A DNA stretch of 64,000 nt from Rhynchosporium graminicola (GCA_900074885.1 FJUW01000025.1:124001-188000), one strand, 5' to 3'; shown: positions 25,776-38,063, counted from the first letter of the stretch. Program-made: numbers and translations. The notes: a model not told the origin generated them from the letters alone.

Positions 25776-28114
25776 CTATCGAACACTCTTAGCGGCCTTG
25801 ATGAATGCTTGTATCTTCGCAACGCTTTGTACGCCGTTTTCCTCGACTCCACTAGAGGTGTCAACACCGATGATCCTATCGCTATAATCACCCACTGCTC
25901 GGACAGCATCTGCAACATTCTCTGCGTTCAGACCGCCAGCAAGCAGAGTTCTCAATCCTATATCCTTTCCAAGAACAGCCGAGACTTGGCTCACGTCGAG
26001 TTTCGTTCCCGATCCACCTGACATAGAGTCGAGCAAAGGAACTGTATGATATCCACGCTTTCCAACACCAGGCTGCGTAGGATTGAAGCTACGAATGACT
26101 GGCACAGGGATCAAATTTGCCCACTCCAGAGGCTCTTCGCCATGAAGCTGGACAATATCAAGTTGATATGCTTTCTGTAGCTCAAGAACTTCCTCCAATG
26201 GCTGATTTTGGAAAACACCGACGAGCAATGGCCGGTGACTTGATATATTTGCAGCTGCATGGGCGAAGAAATCAGACGCCTGACTGCCGGGCCTTTCGCT
26301 GACCACACTCCCGGTTGTGACATGTGATTCATGCACTGCTTTCGAGATGGCAATAGCGTCTTTGTAGGCAACATGTCTGCCTCTGCCGGGGACAAGTATC
26401 ATGCCTATTAAATCTGCGCCTGCCTTGATGGCTTCAACTGCCATCTCTGCACTTCTTGTGCCGCAAATCTTCACCAGTAGAGGGCCTGGTAATGACTTCA
26501 AAATCTTCTCGGACCCACCAAGGAGCTCTCGAATGAATTTCGCAGTGTCTGCAGCACGCATAAGAGCTTCTCCGACAAGTACAGCACCAACGCCGTTTTT
26601 CTGGTATGCTTCTACATCTTGTGGTCCGGAAATTCCACTTAGAGCACAGACTATGGTCTCCTTTGGGACCTGATCAAGCAATCGGCTGGTTGTATCGAGA
26701 TCTACTTCGAAGTTCGTGAGGTTGCGATTATTCACACCGATGACTTTTGAACCAAGCTTTACGGCAATGACCGTCTCTTCGGGCGTGTTGACTTCAACTA
26801 AAGGCTCCATGCCAAGAGACTGGGAGTAATGATACAGCCTCGTCAAGGTTTCTTCGTCCAGCATCTTGACAATCAGAAGAATAGTGTCAGCACCTGCAAG
26901 TCGAGCCTCCAAGATCTGATACTCCTCGAAGATAAACTCCTTGCGAAGTACAGCTGGTCTGTTTGGCATGCCCTCTAGCGTTTGACGAACGGCACGTAAG
27001 TCATCGATACTTCCCTTGAACCATTCTGGTTCAGTCAAGACAGAAATGACACTTGCGCCAGCCAACGCATATGTAACAGCCTGAGCCGGAGCACAAGTCG
27101 CCATTGAAATGATGCCCTTCGAAGGTGAAGCTCGTTTGATTTCGGCCATTAAGGACAAGGGAAACGGGGACTTCCGAAGCCGGCTGACGAATGGTACGAG
27201 AGGTGGAGCGGCGTTCAGATCATAAGCAGCTTGAAGGTCTGAAGGACGTTGCGATGGGATGTTTTTCTGTACTGCCACAGCAGCCTTCCTATGGGCGAAT
27301 ATCTTAACAAGAATATTTTCCTTCTTAGATCCGTTGGATCCATTGGCGACTGTCTTGGTGGATTCGGCAGCTTCTTTCTGCAATCGATCATATTCTGCCC
27401 AAGTTCCGCCGCGCATTTGTAGGAAATTCTTGAGCATGACCCGACCCTTTTCGGTCAGGATGCTTTCCGGGTGATACTGAACACCCTCAACGACGTATTC
27501 CTTGTGCCGTACCCCCATTATGACACCCTTACCTCCATCCGGGCCTGCTTCAATCCAAGAAGAGACCTCGAGACATTCGGGAAGTGTTGGGTGCGTACCA
27601 GCGAGAGAGTGGTATCGCGTTACCGGAAGGTCCTGGGGAAGGCTGGCGTAAACGCCTTTCGAATCGTGACGCAATGGCGATGTTTTTCCGTGCAAGATCT
27701 CCCCCGCAAAGCTTACATCGCCTCCCCAGAGATCAATCATACATTGCCTGACAAAGATCAGTGACCAAACGAGGTAACCAACTGAACAACTCACTGTCCC
27801 ATACAGACGCCTAAGATAGGTATCTTGCCTGCGAAATATTTGATGGCATCTCTGCTAACACCGGAGTCCGTCTTGGGATGGCCAGGGCCAGGGCTGATCA
27901 CCAGTTGGGTCGGCTTCAATTTCGCCAGCTCCTCTACAGTAATAGCATCGTTGCGGTAGACGTTAACCTGGGCCCCTTCAAGAACGAGATATTGGTAGAT
28001 ATTCCAGGAAAAAGAGTCGAAGTTGTCAATAAGAATGACATTTGCCGCATTCGCGAGAGGCGGCGATGCTTCTGGCTGTTGAGGGGAGTGGTCTATTAAG
28101 CCGAGACTTGTCAT
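25776..28114 (-). CDS. trpC: Trifunctional tryptophan biosynthesis protein (GATase/IGPS/PRAI)
   Basis: Two exons, 28114-27795 and 27747-25776, encode 763 residues, the usual length. The 47-bp intron splits CMGQ|QCMID. Domain order is glutamine amidotransferase of anthranilate synthase (residues about 25-230), indole-3-glycerol-phosphate synthase (about 255-520) and phosphoribosylanthranilate isomerase (about 535-760). Motifs: [24 protein letters not shown] with nucleophile Cys104, and VQYHPES carrying the His/Glu of the triad. [13 protein letters not shown] is the IGPS entry motif, and LVKICGTRS starts the isomerase. With anthranilate synthase component I it makes anthranilate, then converts PRA via CdRP to indole-glycerol phosphate in the cytosol. 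It is divergent from NUP188 across 452 bp that carry three TGACT elements, fitting general amino-acid control. All three active sites look intact. Confidence 0.97.
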
Positions 28115-28566
28115 TTTGGCGGGGTAGATGAAGGTTGAAGGTTGGAAGAAGACGAGAGACTGTTAAGAATAAAAATGAGTTTGGCAACGGAATTGGGGAT
28201 CAGATGGTAGGGAGAATAAATTCTAAAAACTTGTGTGTCCGGTGCGCCCTTGTCATCAATAGGAAACGGCACTTGCTATTTTTTGCTTCATATGTCAAAC
28301 CTTATTGATGCATATTCAAAATTAAAGTTGCCATTACTGTGTGACTATGTGACTTTGTGACTAACGGACTTTCCGAGGCAGGAGGGCGATCACGGGTGGC
28401 AGCGGGTAAAGCGGCCGCATGATCCGCTTGCAATTCCCAGCGCGTCGCCAGAACACCAAAAGCCAAAGCCTCGCATGTCCAGATTCCGTGACCCCGTTGC
28501 TACAGAGCTATTACTGCTCCACGCAAATTACTGACGCACAATCTGGCTCGCCACAGCTGTATAGCA
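28115..28566. promoter_or_regulatory. Shared promoter of trpC and NUP188
   Basis: The 452 bp between two divergent start codons must serve both genes. It holds the TGACT triplet near its middle and an A/T-rich segment around 28,165-28,330 on the trpC side. The NUP188 side (28,370-28,560) is G/C-richer. Confidence 0.6.
28342..28362. promoter_or_regulatory. Triple TGACT element, possible CPC1/Gcn4 site
   Basis: TGACT occurs at 28342-28346, 28350-28354 and 28358-28362, exactly 8 bp apart, about 230-250 bp upstream of the trpC start. The third copy reads GTGACTAAC, close to the TGACTCA core of the bZIP regulator of amino-acid control (CPC1/CpcA/Gcn4). Binding is inferred, not shown. Confidence 0.45.
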
Positions 28567-31500
28567 ATGGCGCCAATGGTTGTGTCCAGCTATTTCCCCC
28601 CTCTGGACCGATGTCTTAGTGGTGAGGAGCTGCTTGTGTAAGTATTTACTTTGGTTTTCCTCCCTCGAAAAGTTACTGATTCATGCATTAGCTCTTGGAA
28701 GTCGGTCTCAACTGCCCTGACCAGTAATGTGGACCTCGAACACGACCATGCTGCTTTCATTGAGAGGTTCTTGTTCGATAGCTACGTTTATGAACTTCTG
28801 AAGAATCCCTACAATGCGTATCCTCCGCCTTCAGCGCAATCCAAAAATGCATTTGATACGAAAACTTCCGCCATCAACGTCACACCGACGTCAAATGCGC
28901 AGTATGACATGAAAGAAATAAAGGAGGACGCCCTTTGGCTGAGCAAGACTGCCAATATCAACGAGATATCCGCGCTCCGCATAGTAGTGGAGGAGTGCCA
29001 GGCTCGTGCGCCTGCCCAACTGCTAGGACCATTCTCAGAGGAAGAATTAGCTAGCATACGGAACGCTGCAGGCAACAACAGATATTCGAGTTCCATTCCC
29101 GTGGGTTTGATGTCACAAGGCGCCGATCCAAAGCACACCAAGGAAGCATTTGGTACGCAGGCCAACCGGCATAAACGTATTTTACGAACGTATCTTTCTG
29201 AGAGAAAGCATATTCTGAAGTGTTCCGAACGAGTCTTCCACTATATCCTCAGCCATTCTGAAAGAGCCACGAGCAGCAATGGTAGTGTGGTTAAAGGGTC
29301 CGCGGTGGCGCCACCTTGGTCACATCGCATAGGAGCTGCATTAGTACTCAAGCTCCAGCAGGAAGGTTATCTGGGAGCGAATGAGATTCTGCTGCGGTGC
29401 ACTGAAGGGATTACAAAAAATATGAACAATCTCATGGCTGGAAGCGGCTGGCTCAGCGAGGCCGGCGGGAAAGATGATCTGGAACTGGACTGGACAAGAG
29501 GCCAGATCTGTGAGGCCATACATTCAATGGAGCTCATGAGGCAGTTCTGTGAACTGTACTGTTCTGAACCTGTCTCTTCCGAAGTCATTCTGGCGTGGTT
29601 TCAGCTTCAGCAAGACTATGGCTTCTTCGGCAGTTTCGAAATGGTCGGTCTTCCTTCTCTCCCATATAGCATATCTACTAAACTTGCGATCAGGAGGATC
29701 TGTCAGTTCAGACAATATTTTCTGCCTTGCAGTCTATTTCGATACTTGTATCATTGGCGATCATCGGTCTCGAAAGGACCTTGCCATCCTTTGACCCCGC
29801 AAGAGCTCATGAAGTTCCAAAACGGGAAATTTACGTACGCAATCCGCAAACTATGACTGACATTACCAACATCCTAGTCCAGGCTGCAGACAATCGCTTT
29901 CCATATGCGAGTCCCACTATCCTTACCTGGAGTATAGTCCTCCAAGCAATGACTGAATGCATGCTTGCCCAGGAGGCAGCGGAATTTCCCTTGGTGGACC
30001 GACCATCGTCTGTTGAGGCCGATGCAACACTAGCACATGAGATGTACAAAGAAGCGCTGGAGCAGATCAATGATATTCTCGAAGAAGACATCATTGATTA
30101 TCTTGCCCGTAGCGCGATCGATTCATGTAAGGTTTTTGATGCGCTCTCATCACTCTCCTCACGCATCGGCAATACAACAAGCGCCTTTTTCTCTGATGAA
30201 GTTGGCGCGCAGATGCGTACGACCATTGTCAGGCTTATCCAGAGCAGCACTCGAGTTGGGTATAACGGAGAAATCGTTCAAGCCTCTATAATAGCTTCCA
30301 CTGGTGGGCTAGGCTACTGGGACATTATCGACGCGGGTAGTAACCTGCGTAAAATTGACCTGGAAACCAATATCCAGTATGATGAGGAGGCAGAAGATTT
30401 GTTTTCATTCCTTTTACGAAATGCTCAATACAGATACCCGTTCGAGCCAATGCCCTTTCTGCAGATGGTCCGGGCACTGGCGTGTCATACCTCAGGAGTC
30501 GATGTAGCAGCGTCTTACTCAAAAGTGGCGAAACACCTCACGACGTTAACATCCTTCACATTTGCCCTGCCTCCCAACTTCCACGATTATGAGACGACAC
30601 AGGAGGAAGCAAACAATAACAGTATACAACTCACTAAGGACATACCTTTGTTCATCCCCCGGTCTAACAACTTGAGAACTCGATCGAGTCAGTCTTCATC
30701 GTTGATATCTCAGGACGCCGGTTTTCGCATACCTGCTGGCACCATCGGACGGATTGTTTCCGAGACAGATCCTAAAGTAGCTTATTGGTTTCATGAATAC
30801 TCTGGATTCGCGTACTTGGGCAAATTACTAGAGACTTTCCTTGTAGCAAGCGAGCTTGTTGATGCCATTACTGGGATGCCTGCCGACCGAGACTGCGCGA
30901 GCGAGATTATTGAAATATTCGCTATACTTCTCAAGAATATCGGGTCTTCCACTGAGACTGATGAGGAATCGTTCGAGCAGGCCGTGGACTTACTAGAGAA
31001 AGCTGGCCTAGGCTTGAGTCATGACCAGGATATTATTGGCATAGTATTCAACATTTTCCAAGAAGAACTGCAAAATCAATCGGCCAGCTTAGGGGCTGAT
31101 GTTCCAGTAGACATTCTTGTCAGCTGTGTACATTTTGTTCATGCACTAATTCCACTCTATCCGGGACGAGTGTGGCCGCTTCTTTCTCATTGTGGTCTTA
31201 TTGACCTGGGTAGAGGTGGTGGGAAACTTCCAATCATTGTTGAAGGCGTTGAACTAATCTCTGGGAATTACGATCTTCTGATATCCTGCTCTCGTTTATT
31301 TGAGTCGTTGGTCGAAGATTATGCCAACAATGCAATCAAAAGGAGAAGCATTGCGAAACCTACCACGTCTAGGTTCAGCAGCGCTCGTTTTCAATCATCA
31401 CATACTCAACCCCGCGATATTACAACGGGGCTTCCGGATAGCACAGTATCGAAGATCTTCTTGTCCTTCACACGGTACTTCATTGAAGTGCTGGAGAGCT

Positions 31501-34361
31501 CTCGAACATGGAAGTACATTTCGCAGGATGATCGTCGGCGCATCAGTAGCATTATTGGAAAATCATCTATCAAGATCTTAAATTACGCTTATGGTGTCGA
31601 GGCGCCGGCTGAACCCGACATGGTGGAGGTCCACAACGAGCCCAATGTCGAGACGAGTCTTGTCCCGTTCTCTGGGACCCCCGAGGCATACGAAGGAGCG
31701 ACAAAAGAAAAGCGAACGAAGGTCATGGAAGCTCTGATGCTGGCTGCCTCGCATATTGTCGAAAGCTTCCTATCGCCCTCATCTGGCACCCTGAGATTTC
31801 AACCACTCCTACGCTCCTATTTTGATGGCCTAGAGACTCCTGACACCACTTTGTCGTTGAAGATGCTCGATTTATGGACAGATCATGTTGGTACGATGCT
31901 TTCCCTAGCACAGGCATTGCTCCGAGTCAAGACCATGCTAGGTCTGCCACCATCTCAACTTGAGGCACAATTATTCAAATCTTCCTCAGTTATTGCGCGT
32001 TTGTATGCAGCCCACGATACATATAAGACCCAAGTGGTGGGCTTGTTCGAGGCTCTGGTTGTCGCTGCTTCTAGTGATGAGACCTCCGAACCGCCTTCTC
32101 TACTTGGGTACCTCGGCCCACAAACTGCGTGGAATTTCCTTCATTGCCTCTCGGATCTCGATAAGCCTCTTTCGCGCAAAAGAAACCTCAACGCCATATG
32201 GCATTTTTTGTCAATGATCATGAGCAGCAGGCAACAATGGTTTGCTAATTATCTTCTCACGGGGAAAACGCCGAGGGATGCCATGAAAGTGAAATCTGGC
32301 ACCAAGGAGTTGGTCACATTAGATCAGCCACTTCTGGCTACAGCACTTATTGCTCTCTGTGGTATTCAGGACTTACCAAAGCCCACATCACTCGCTATGC
32401 TCGAATTTGTTGCTATGGCACAGAACTTTTGGCCTTGGACAGTCTGCAACTCGCCGAATTACAACACATTCATCGACTCAATTCAGGACTTTGTTGGAAA
32501 ATTGAAGCCACTTGGTCAGTCGAAAGATTCTCTGGATGCACTCATAGAAGATTGCTATCAGACACGTATTTCAGCTTACATTGCCGAGATTTTGGCAATG
32601 CATCTCTTTCACTCTCGTCAGATGGGAGCTTCTGTGCCTCTAAAGCCCCTGATCGAAAATCTATCGTATTTCAAGAGATTTGCTACTAAAGTACCAGAAT
32701 ATAACCAACCTCTCCATAGCTTACTGAAGAAGAACTTCGAGGCAAGATACCCAGGATGTACTATAGGAGATTTGAAGCGAAGCCCTCTGGAATTACGGCA
32801 ACTCGGCACCGAATACTTCTACGATACTTCGCTTGCAGATCGGATGTTGTCGCTTGATCGGGGCTGGAATGGAGTTAAGGGAGGCGGACTTCGGGGGGAC
32901 GTATGGAGGGCCAACGTCAATCTATCCCTTGTTGATGCTCAGATTGTAAGTACGTGTGATTGTCAGTTAAAACACATAACTTACGCGTTCTAGGCACTAT
33001 TCCACAGCTGGAAATATCTCTCGATTGAGCTTAGTAGTAATATTTCTTCGGAGCCGGAAGCCCAAAAAATGCTAGCAGCGGTGGTCACTAATTGTCTCGC
33101 CGCAAATGGGCAAAGTCAGCCACCTGAAGAGATCTTCTCCACGCTTTCCCAAGCGCGTGCAGACTTCGCTCTTATTATAGGTCAGAGGTTGGTCCAGGTC
33201 AAATCTTCCATTCCTGAAATGCAAACCCTTCTCCCCACAGTCTGGAAAACCATTGAAAACCTCCGGGGGTCGTTCGATAGACCGCTTCATGGTGATGATG
33301 TTCTCTACTACAGGTCGCTACTGAAGCTCCTCTTCCTGGCCGTTCGCGTCCATTCCGAAGGTGCGTCAACAGAACGCGAAAACCTGAGAGCCTCAACCAG
33401 AGCCAGTAATTTTGCCGTCATCCCCACTATCCTCACAATTCTAGAAAATGTTGTCGCGAAAGGTCTTCGTGAACTTGCTACGTCCATTCACGACTCGCCA
33501 GCAGATTCTTCACCGGAAGATCTCGCCCTCATCACAGGAATTTTGCAGTCTTGTCTCCGCATTCCTGGGATTGAGCTCAACCACGGACAGATTGTGACGA
33601 TGATGGTCAATAGCTCGGCTCCACTCTTAGCCATCAAGCTCTTCTCATGGGCCGAGACCCTTACCATAAACGGTGATCCCATCTACGGAGAGCTATCCAT
33701 TCTGTTCCTACTCGAGTTGTCAAGCATCCCTCCAATGGCGGAACAATTGGCAATTAACGGCATCCTCAGCCAAATCTACTCTGCCGGCATCACATCCTAC
33801 TTTTTACGTCCTGGCGTGAGTCCATTTGCCGAGAGTGCTGGCCTCCAGCGATGCTACAGTATCTGGGCACGCGGAATCCTACCACTCCTTCTCAACCTCC
33901 TGGATGCAGTCCAATCATCCATCGCCGTCGAAGTCGCTCAATTCCTGAACCAATTCCCTCTCATGCTCGCACACAGCGAACAAGCCTTTGACACACCAGA
34001 AACAGATCGTATCATACCCAAAGGACAGACTAAATACGTCACCGCGACGATCTGTTCTGAGGTGCACTCTATGTCCCTACTCGTGTACATCTTGACTGGC
34101 TTCAGAGAGGCCTTAGTGTCTACTATGAATATCCCGGACGTGAAATGGGATGCAGCAGGTGTGCTGGAGAACGTCATGTTTTGGCTGCAGCCGAGCTCGA
34201 GTTCTTTGCTTCGAAGTCGGATTCTGCCTATGGGCGAGCGAGAAGTAGAGGCTGTGCAGAAAGCGAAGAGTGCGGGGAAGTCGGTGAGTTCGTTGGAAGT
34301 TAAGGTCGTGATGGAGTTGAATGGGATTCGGGATGTGCTCAGTAGTGTGGATACTTCGTGA
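28567..34361 (+). CDS. NUP188: Nucleoporin Nup188
   Basis: Four exons, 28567-28637, 28692-29643, 29694-32945 and 32994-34361, encode 1880 residues, matching the 1800-1900 of fungal Nup188. Introns are 54, 50 and 48 bp; the second uses a weak donor (GTCGGT), chosen because it joins GSFEM to EDLSVQTIF in frame. The N-terminus (YFPPLDRCLSGEELL, then SWKSVSTAL) and the block EDALWLSKTANINEISALRI resemble what I recall of the family. The rest is an all-helical solenoid, with AWFQLQQDYGFFGSF near residue 335, the region around FIPRSNNLRTRSS (about 645-670) probably in the SH3-like insertion, and a C-terminal helical stack from about 1425. Nup188 is a scaffold of the inner ring of the nuclear pore, partnering Nic96 and paralogous to Nup192. 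An alternative Met three codons downstream is possible. Confidence 0.9.
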
Positions 34362-36140
34362 CAGCTCAGGGGGTGCGGATAGGATGGCATTAATGGCGTT
34401 TTAGGCTTGGCGTCGGCGTAGCAAAATGCAGCATTGATTGTGGGTGGAAACAGGTAGTCAGATAAAATGGCGCGAGTTGTTCGATGTATCTAGTAGAATA
34501 CCAGGAAACGAAGTAAAATAAATTCGCGGCCTTGGAATCTTAGAAGAGTTGGAAACTATCAGCGTGCTTAATTCTGAGAACTGGAGGAATCATTCACGTC
34601 TTGAAGATCGGACGATAATGTAATCTTACTTACAGAGAAGAGAGCAGGATGGAGTATCCTCAAGTCTAGGAGAGTCATCAATCAGTCTCTCTCAGGGATA
34701 CCTTTTGTACTCAATATACTCCCCTTTCCAGTAACCCGCGCCATCCATGTGCTTGCTTCTCTCTGCATCCCCAACGAACCTCCCTCTTTTTCCTCACACT
34801 CTATCTATCAGTATTACCTGACCATCACCTACCTGCATCTCATCTCAACTCAACTATACACCTCCCTGACTTATCTTCCGAGTCCCTCACTCCCCCCGAA
34901 CCGAATCAACCCTTTTCGTCCCTCCCTTCATCCCTCCTTCCTTCCTTCCTTCCTCCATCCCCCAAAGCACCACCAACAACAACAACACGCGAAAATCTGA
35001 CCTACATGCCATACCTAGCTTAAAAAAAATCAAAAAAAAAATTCACCCCAACTCCACTCCACCATACTCTTCAGCCCTTCCATCCCTCCGTTAGGTTCCC
35101 AATCTCTACACGGATCTACAGTAGCATGCTACCTACAACCCACCACCTACAACCCACCACCTAGGTACCTACCTACCTATCTACCTACCTACCTCTCCCT
35201 AAATACCAAGCAATTACGACCCGAGCCCTTGACATGAATGGATGCGCGCGCTCCCCTTCTCGTCCCTCGCCTCACCTCACTTCCCCATCCCTTCCCTTCC
35301 CTTGACGATCCGATCCCGCTCGCTGTCGTCTCTCTCTCAAATTCGTTTAGTCTTGTCTTGTCTTGTCATGTCATGTCGCGTCGCATCACGTTACTTGACT
35401 TCCGGACATAGCGCTCACTCACTGACTCACTTACTCTCTCACCGAGGAAACCACCCCTACTCAAATTCGCACACATGCATACTTCAAATACCCACCCGTG
35501 CTACCTCGAAGGTGATTCAGGAACATTTACTTTCAACACTTACTCTCAACGCATGGCATCTGACAACTATGAGAGCATCCATGTACCACAGTGTGATTCA
35601 CAAGATCTACCGAGCAAGAGGGCTGAGGAAGAAATCTGATGATGACGTTGTGTGGTGAGACGCGTGTTTTATTTCTCTAACCATTCGATTCCATTGCGTT
35701 CCACACACGAACGTACAGTAGTAACGCATGTACCGAGTCTTCAGCGCCAGCAGGAATTATATTATACCTCTCGAATTATCACCACGTTGTACGTGCCAAC
35801 CAGCTATCCAGAGGACCTAACCCAATGTTAGATATCCAATCTCTTTTCCCAGCCAGCCAGCACTGCAAAGTCCATCTACCATTCGCCCAGTCTAATCTCG
35901 TCCCAGCCAGGCCAAGAAAATTCGTTCCGTCCCGTGTACTGACAGAAACTATTCCCAAGCACAGGCCGTAAACTCGTGAACCTTTGTTCGTGATTAAGGA
36001 GAGACATTAGTTGGTATTTTTTTTTCCGTTTCCCATGTACGCCGCGCTATGCAGATGCCAAGACACCAATTAATGCCTGCAAAAATCAAATGTGCCATTA
36101 TTCCCAGCCCGCCTGACAACTTGTGATAACTGTTCGTCGA
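34362..36140. other. Pyrimidine-rich region between two gene 3' ends
   Basis: About 1.8 kb with C/T-rich plus strand from about 34,680 to 35,480. It contains short tandem tracts: TTCC repeats near 34,937-34,954, two copies of ACAACCCACCACCT near 35,136-35,162, CTAC/CTAT repeats about 35,160-35,192 and a TCTTG/TCATG tract at about 35,348-35,377. No coding frame is convincing. The C/T-rich pattern resembles fungal promoters and leaders, yet both neighbouring genes end here, so an unannotated plus-strand transcript is possible. Confidence 0.5.
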
Positions 36141-38063
36141 TTATAAAGCACCGGCCACAACTATTCCCAAGGCTCCGAGGAGTCCGTTCATTCCCACGCT
36201 TTTCAGCGAAGCTCCGTTGGTCTGTAAACTGCCTTTAGCCGAGCTGCCCTTTGTAGGTGATCCTCCAGTAGGATCAGCCTGTCCAGCAACAACCGTGACT
36301 GAGGTGACGGTCTCGACTGCACCATTGGCCAATGTTGTAGTATAGATAGTCTGCTGGGTGACGGAGCGTTGGGCTGTAGTTGGTCTGTCACCACTGCTAG
36401 CTTCTGTGCTCAAGGTAGATGAAGGTCTAGCTGTGGGTTTGTTAGAGGTCTGTATTACGGAAGATACTGATGGTTGAGCGATGGTAGTAGGAGTAACTCC
36501 AATTTCGGAAGAAGATGGAGAAGTGGGATTCGACGAAGGAGCAGGAGAGCCCGCGATAGAAGAGAGAGTAGGAGAAGCCCCTGAAAAAGAACTGTTAAAA
36601 AAGTAATCTGAAGGAGATGACAGGGCTGCTGTAGAAATTGAAGGATTACTCGAAGACGTGGAAGTAGAAGAATCGGACACGGAGGGATTGGATATCAATG
36701 AAGTAATCTGAACTGGACCATAAGAAGCCGGTACAACAGACGTATTGGGCACCACGCTAATATTCTGGACTGGACCGTAAGGAACCAAGACCACAGACGG
36801 AATGACAACCAGGCTAGTATTCTGGATCGGACCGTAAGGCACCGAAGCCGGAGTAATAGTAGGTTGAGCAAAGCCATAGGTACGATTCGATACGACAGTC
36901 TTGTTTGGAATCGGTATATAGATTACCAATGGGGTGATGGGAAGCGGCAAAGAAGAAGAGGTAGCAAAAATAATTGAGGTACTTTGAACTGCTGGATGAG
37001 AAGGGAAAGGAGTGACTAGCGGGGCATATGCCGAGAAAAAGAGTGTAGAAGCCGTGGCCTGTTTCTGGATCGTCGATATCGGAAACGACGTCAGGACCAG
37101 CGGCACGTAAGTGTGACTCGAAGTTGCCAGGCTAGTACTCGAGTTGCTCACGTTGGAAAGAAGAAGATACGGCGCAAGAGAAGGTAAAGTCGTCGGCGGC
37201 ACGGAACTGCTGTTCTGTACGTGGCTCGCATACAACGGAGTAGAAAGCAGAGGGGCAAAGGGATAAGCGGCTGGACCACCTGGAAACGTACCATTTGTTG
37301 GCTGCCCTGCCGCCGAAGTTGTCGGCACAGGACCTGCTGGTGTTGTGGGCGCGCTTGTAGTTGTCTGAACTGGGGCCTGGGTCGTAGGCTGCGTTGTAGG
37401 TTCAACTACAATTTGTGTCGGGGATGTCGTGAGGGTCACAGAAGTATTTGGTGCTGGCGTTGGCGTTTGTGTGACTGGTGGAGGAGCAGGAGGAGGATTC
37501 GATGTAGTTACTACTGGCGGTGGTACCTGAGTTGTTGTCTCTGATGGAGTCGGAGTTGGAGTTGGAATAACAGGAGTATCAATCGTGGGGGTTGGTGTAG
37601 GGGTCGGTGTAGGATCAACGACGGCTGGCATTGAAGTATCCGAAGGTGTAGTTGTGTTGTTTGAAGCTTGTCTCTTCGCCAACTCCATCAAGTTCGTTGC
37701 AACCTCTGCGTTCTCCTCGTGAACTGCCTCCATAGCAACCCGATCCTCCTTGAAGACGCCAACTTGGTATTTGTTCTCGACTGCCTGTAGAACCTTGTGA
37801 AGTGCGGACGGATTGACCGATTCCAACAGCTCTTGGAAGCGTTGCTTGTCTGCAGGACTGATGGAGAGTCGAGCACGGCCGTTCGCAGAGGCTGATGTGA
37901 TGGTGAGGGCGAGGATGGCCACGAGCAGCACAGTGAAGGTTATCCTTAGTCGAGACATCTTTGAAGGCTTTGGTTGGGGAGGCTCTGCTGAGGGAGACGA
38001 GACCGTATATGAAGTCTTTTCTGGGTCTCGGACTTGACTTCTTGCATTAGCTGGATCCATCAT
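36141..38063 (-). CDS. Ser/Thr/Pro-rich secreted cell-wall protein, probable GPI anchor
   Basis: An uninterrupted minus-strand frame of 640 codons. The likely start is Met36 at 37958, giving 605 residues, because MSRLRITFTVLLVAILALT followed by TSASA is a clean signal peptide; the first ATG would put 35 hydrophilic residues before it. After the signal is a short folded-looking helical domain (residues about 65-130: DKQRFQELLESVNPSALHKV, VFKEDRVAMEAVHEENAEVA) ending in a KR dipeptide, a possible Kex2 site. Then come more than 450 residues of Thr/Ser/Pro, including a TP repeat and three copies of a YGPxQNxSxV-like motif, with many N-glycosylation sequons. The C-terminus is a short hydrophobic tail (MNGLLGALGIVVAGAL) after small residues, as in GPI signals. 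It is probably a heavily O-glycosylated wall protein. The function of the helical domain is unknown. Confidence 0.82.
   Translation of the reverse strand: MMDPANARSQVRDPEKTSYTVSSPSAEPPQPKPSKMSRLRITFTVLLVAILALTITSASANGRARLSISPADKQRFQELLESVNPSALHKVLQAVENKYQVGVFKEDRVAMEAVHEENAEVATNLMELAKRQASNNTTTPSDTSMPAVVDPTPTPTPTPTIDTPVIPTPTPTPSETTTQVPPPVVTTSNPPPAPPPVTQTPTPAPNTSVTLTTSPTQIVVEPTTQPTTQAPVQTTTSAPTTPAGPVPTTSAAGQPTNGTFPGGPAAYPFAPLLSTPLYASHVQNSSSVPPTTLPSLAPYLLLSNVSNSSTSLATSSHTYVPLVLTSFPISTIQKQATASTLFFSAYAPLVTPFPSHPAVQSTSIIFATSSSLPLPITPLVIYIPIPNKTVVSNRTYGFAQPTITPASVPYGPIQNTSLVVIPSVVLVPYGPVQNISVVPNTSVVPASYGPVQITSLISNPSVSDSSTSTSSSNPSISTAALSSPSDYFFNSSFSGASPTLSSIAGSPAPSSNPTSPSSSEIGVTPTTIAQPSVSSVIQTSNKPTARPSSTLSTEASSGDRPTTAQRSVTQQTIYTTTLANGAVETVTSVTVVAGQADPTGGSPTKGSSAKGSLQTNGASLKSVGMNGLLGALGIVVAGAL
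36693..36866 (-). repeat. Degenerate tandem repeat inside the wall-protein gene
   Basis: Within the coding sequence the motif Y-G-P-(I/V)-Q-(N/I)-(T/I)-S recurs three times at roughly 23-27 residue spacing, and the DNA shows matching copies of GGACCGTAAGG / GGACCATAAG with TATTCTGGA. It is likely a recently expanded glycosylated spacer, variable in length between strains. Confidence 0.6.

Noticed and set aside
25776..36140. Secondary-metabolite gene cluster around trpC and the transcription factors
   Set aside because: No synthase, oxidase or transporter genes are present; neighbours are housekeeping genes.
37221..37544. 107-codon Cys/Arg/Trp-rich plus-strand frame
   Set aside because: Shadow of the Thr/Pro-rich wall-protein coding sequence on the opposite strand.
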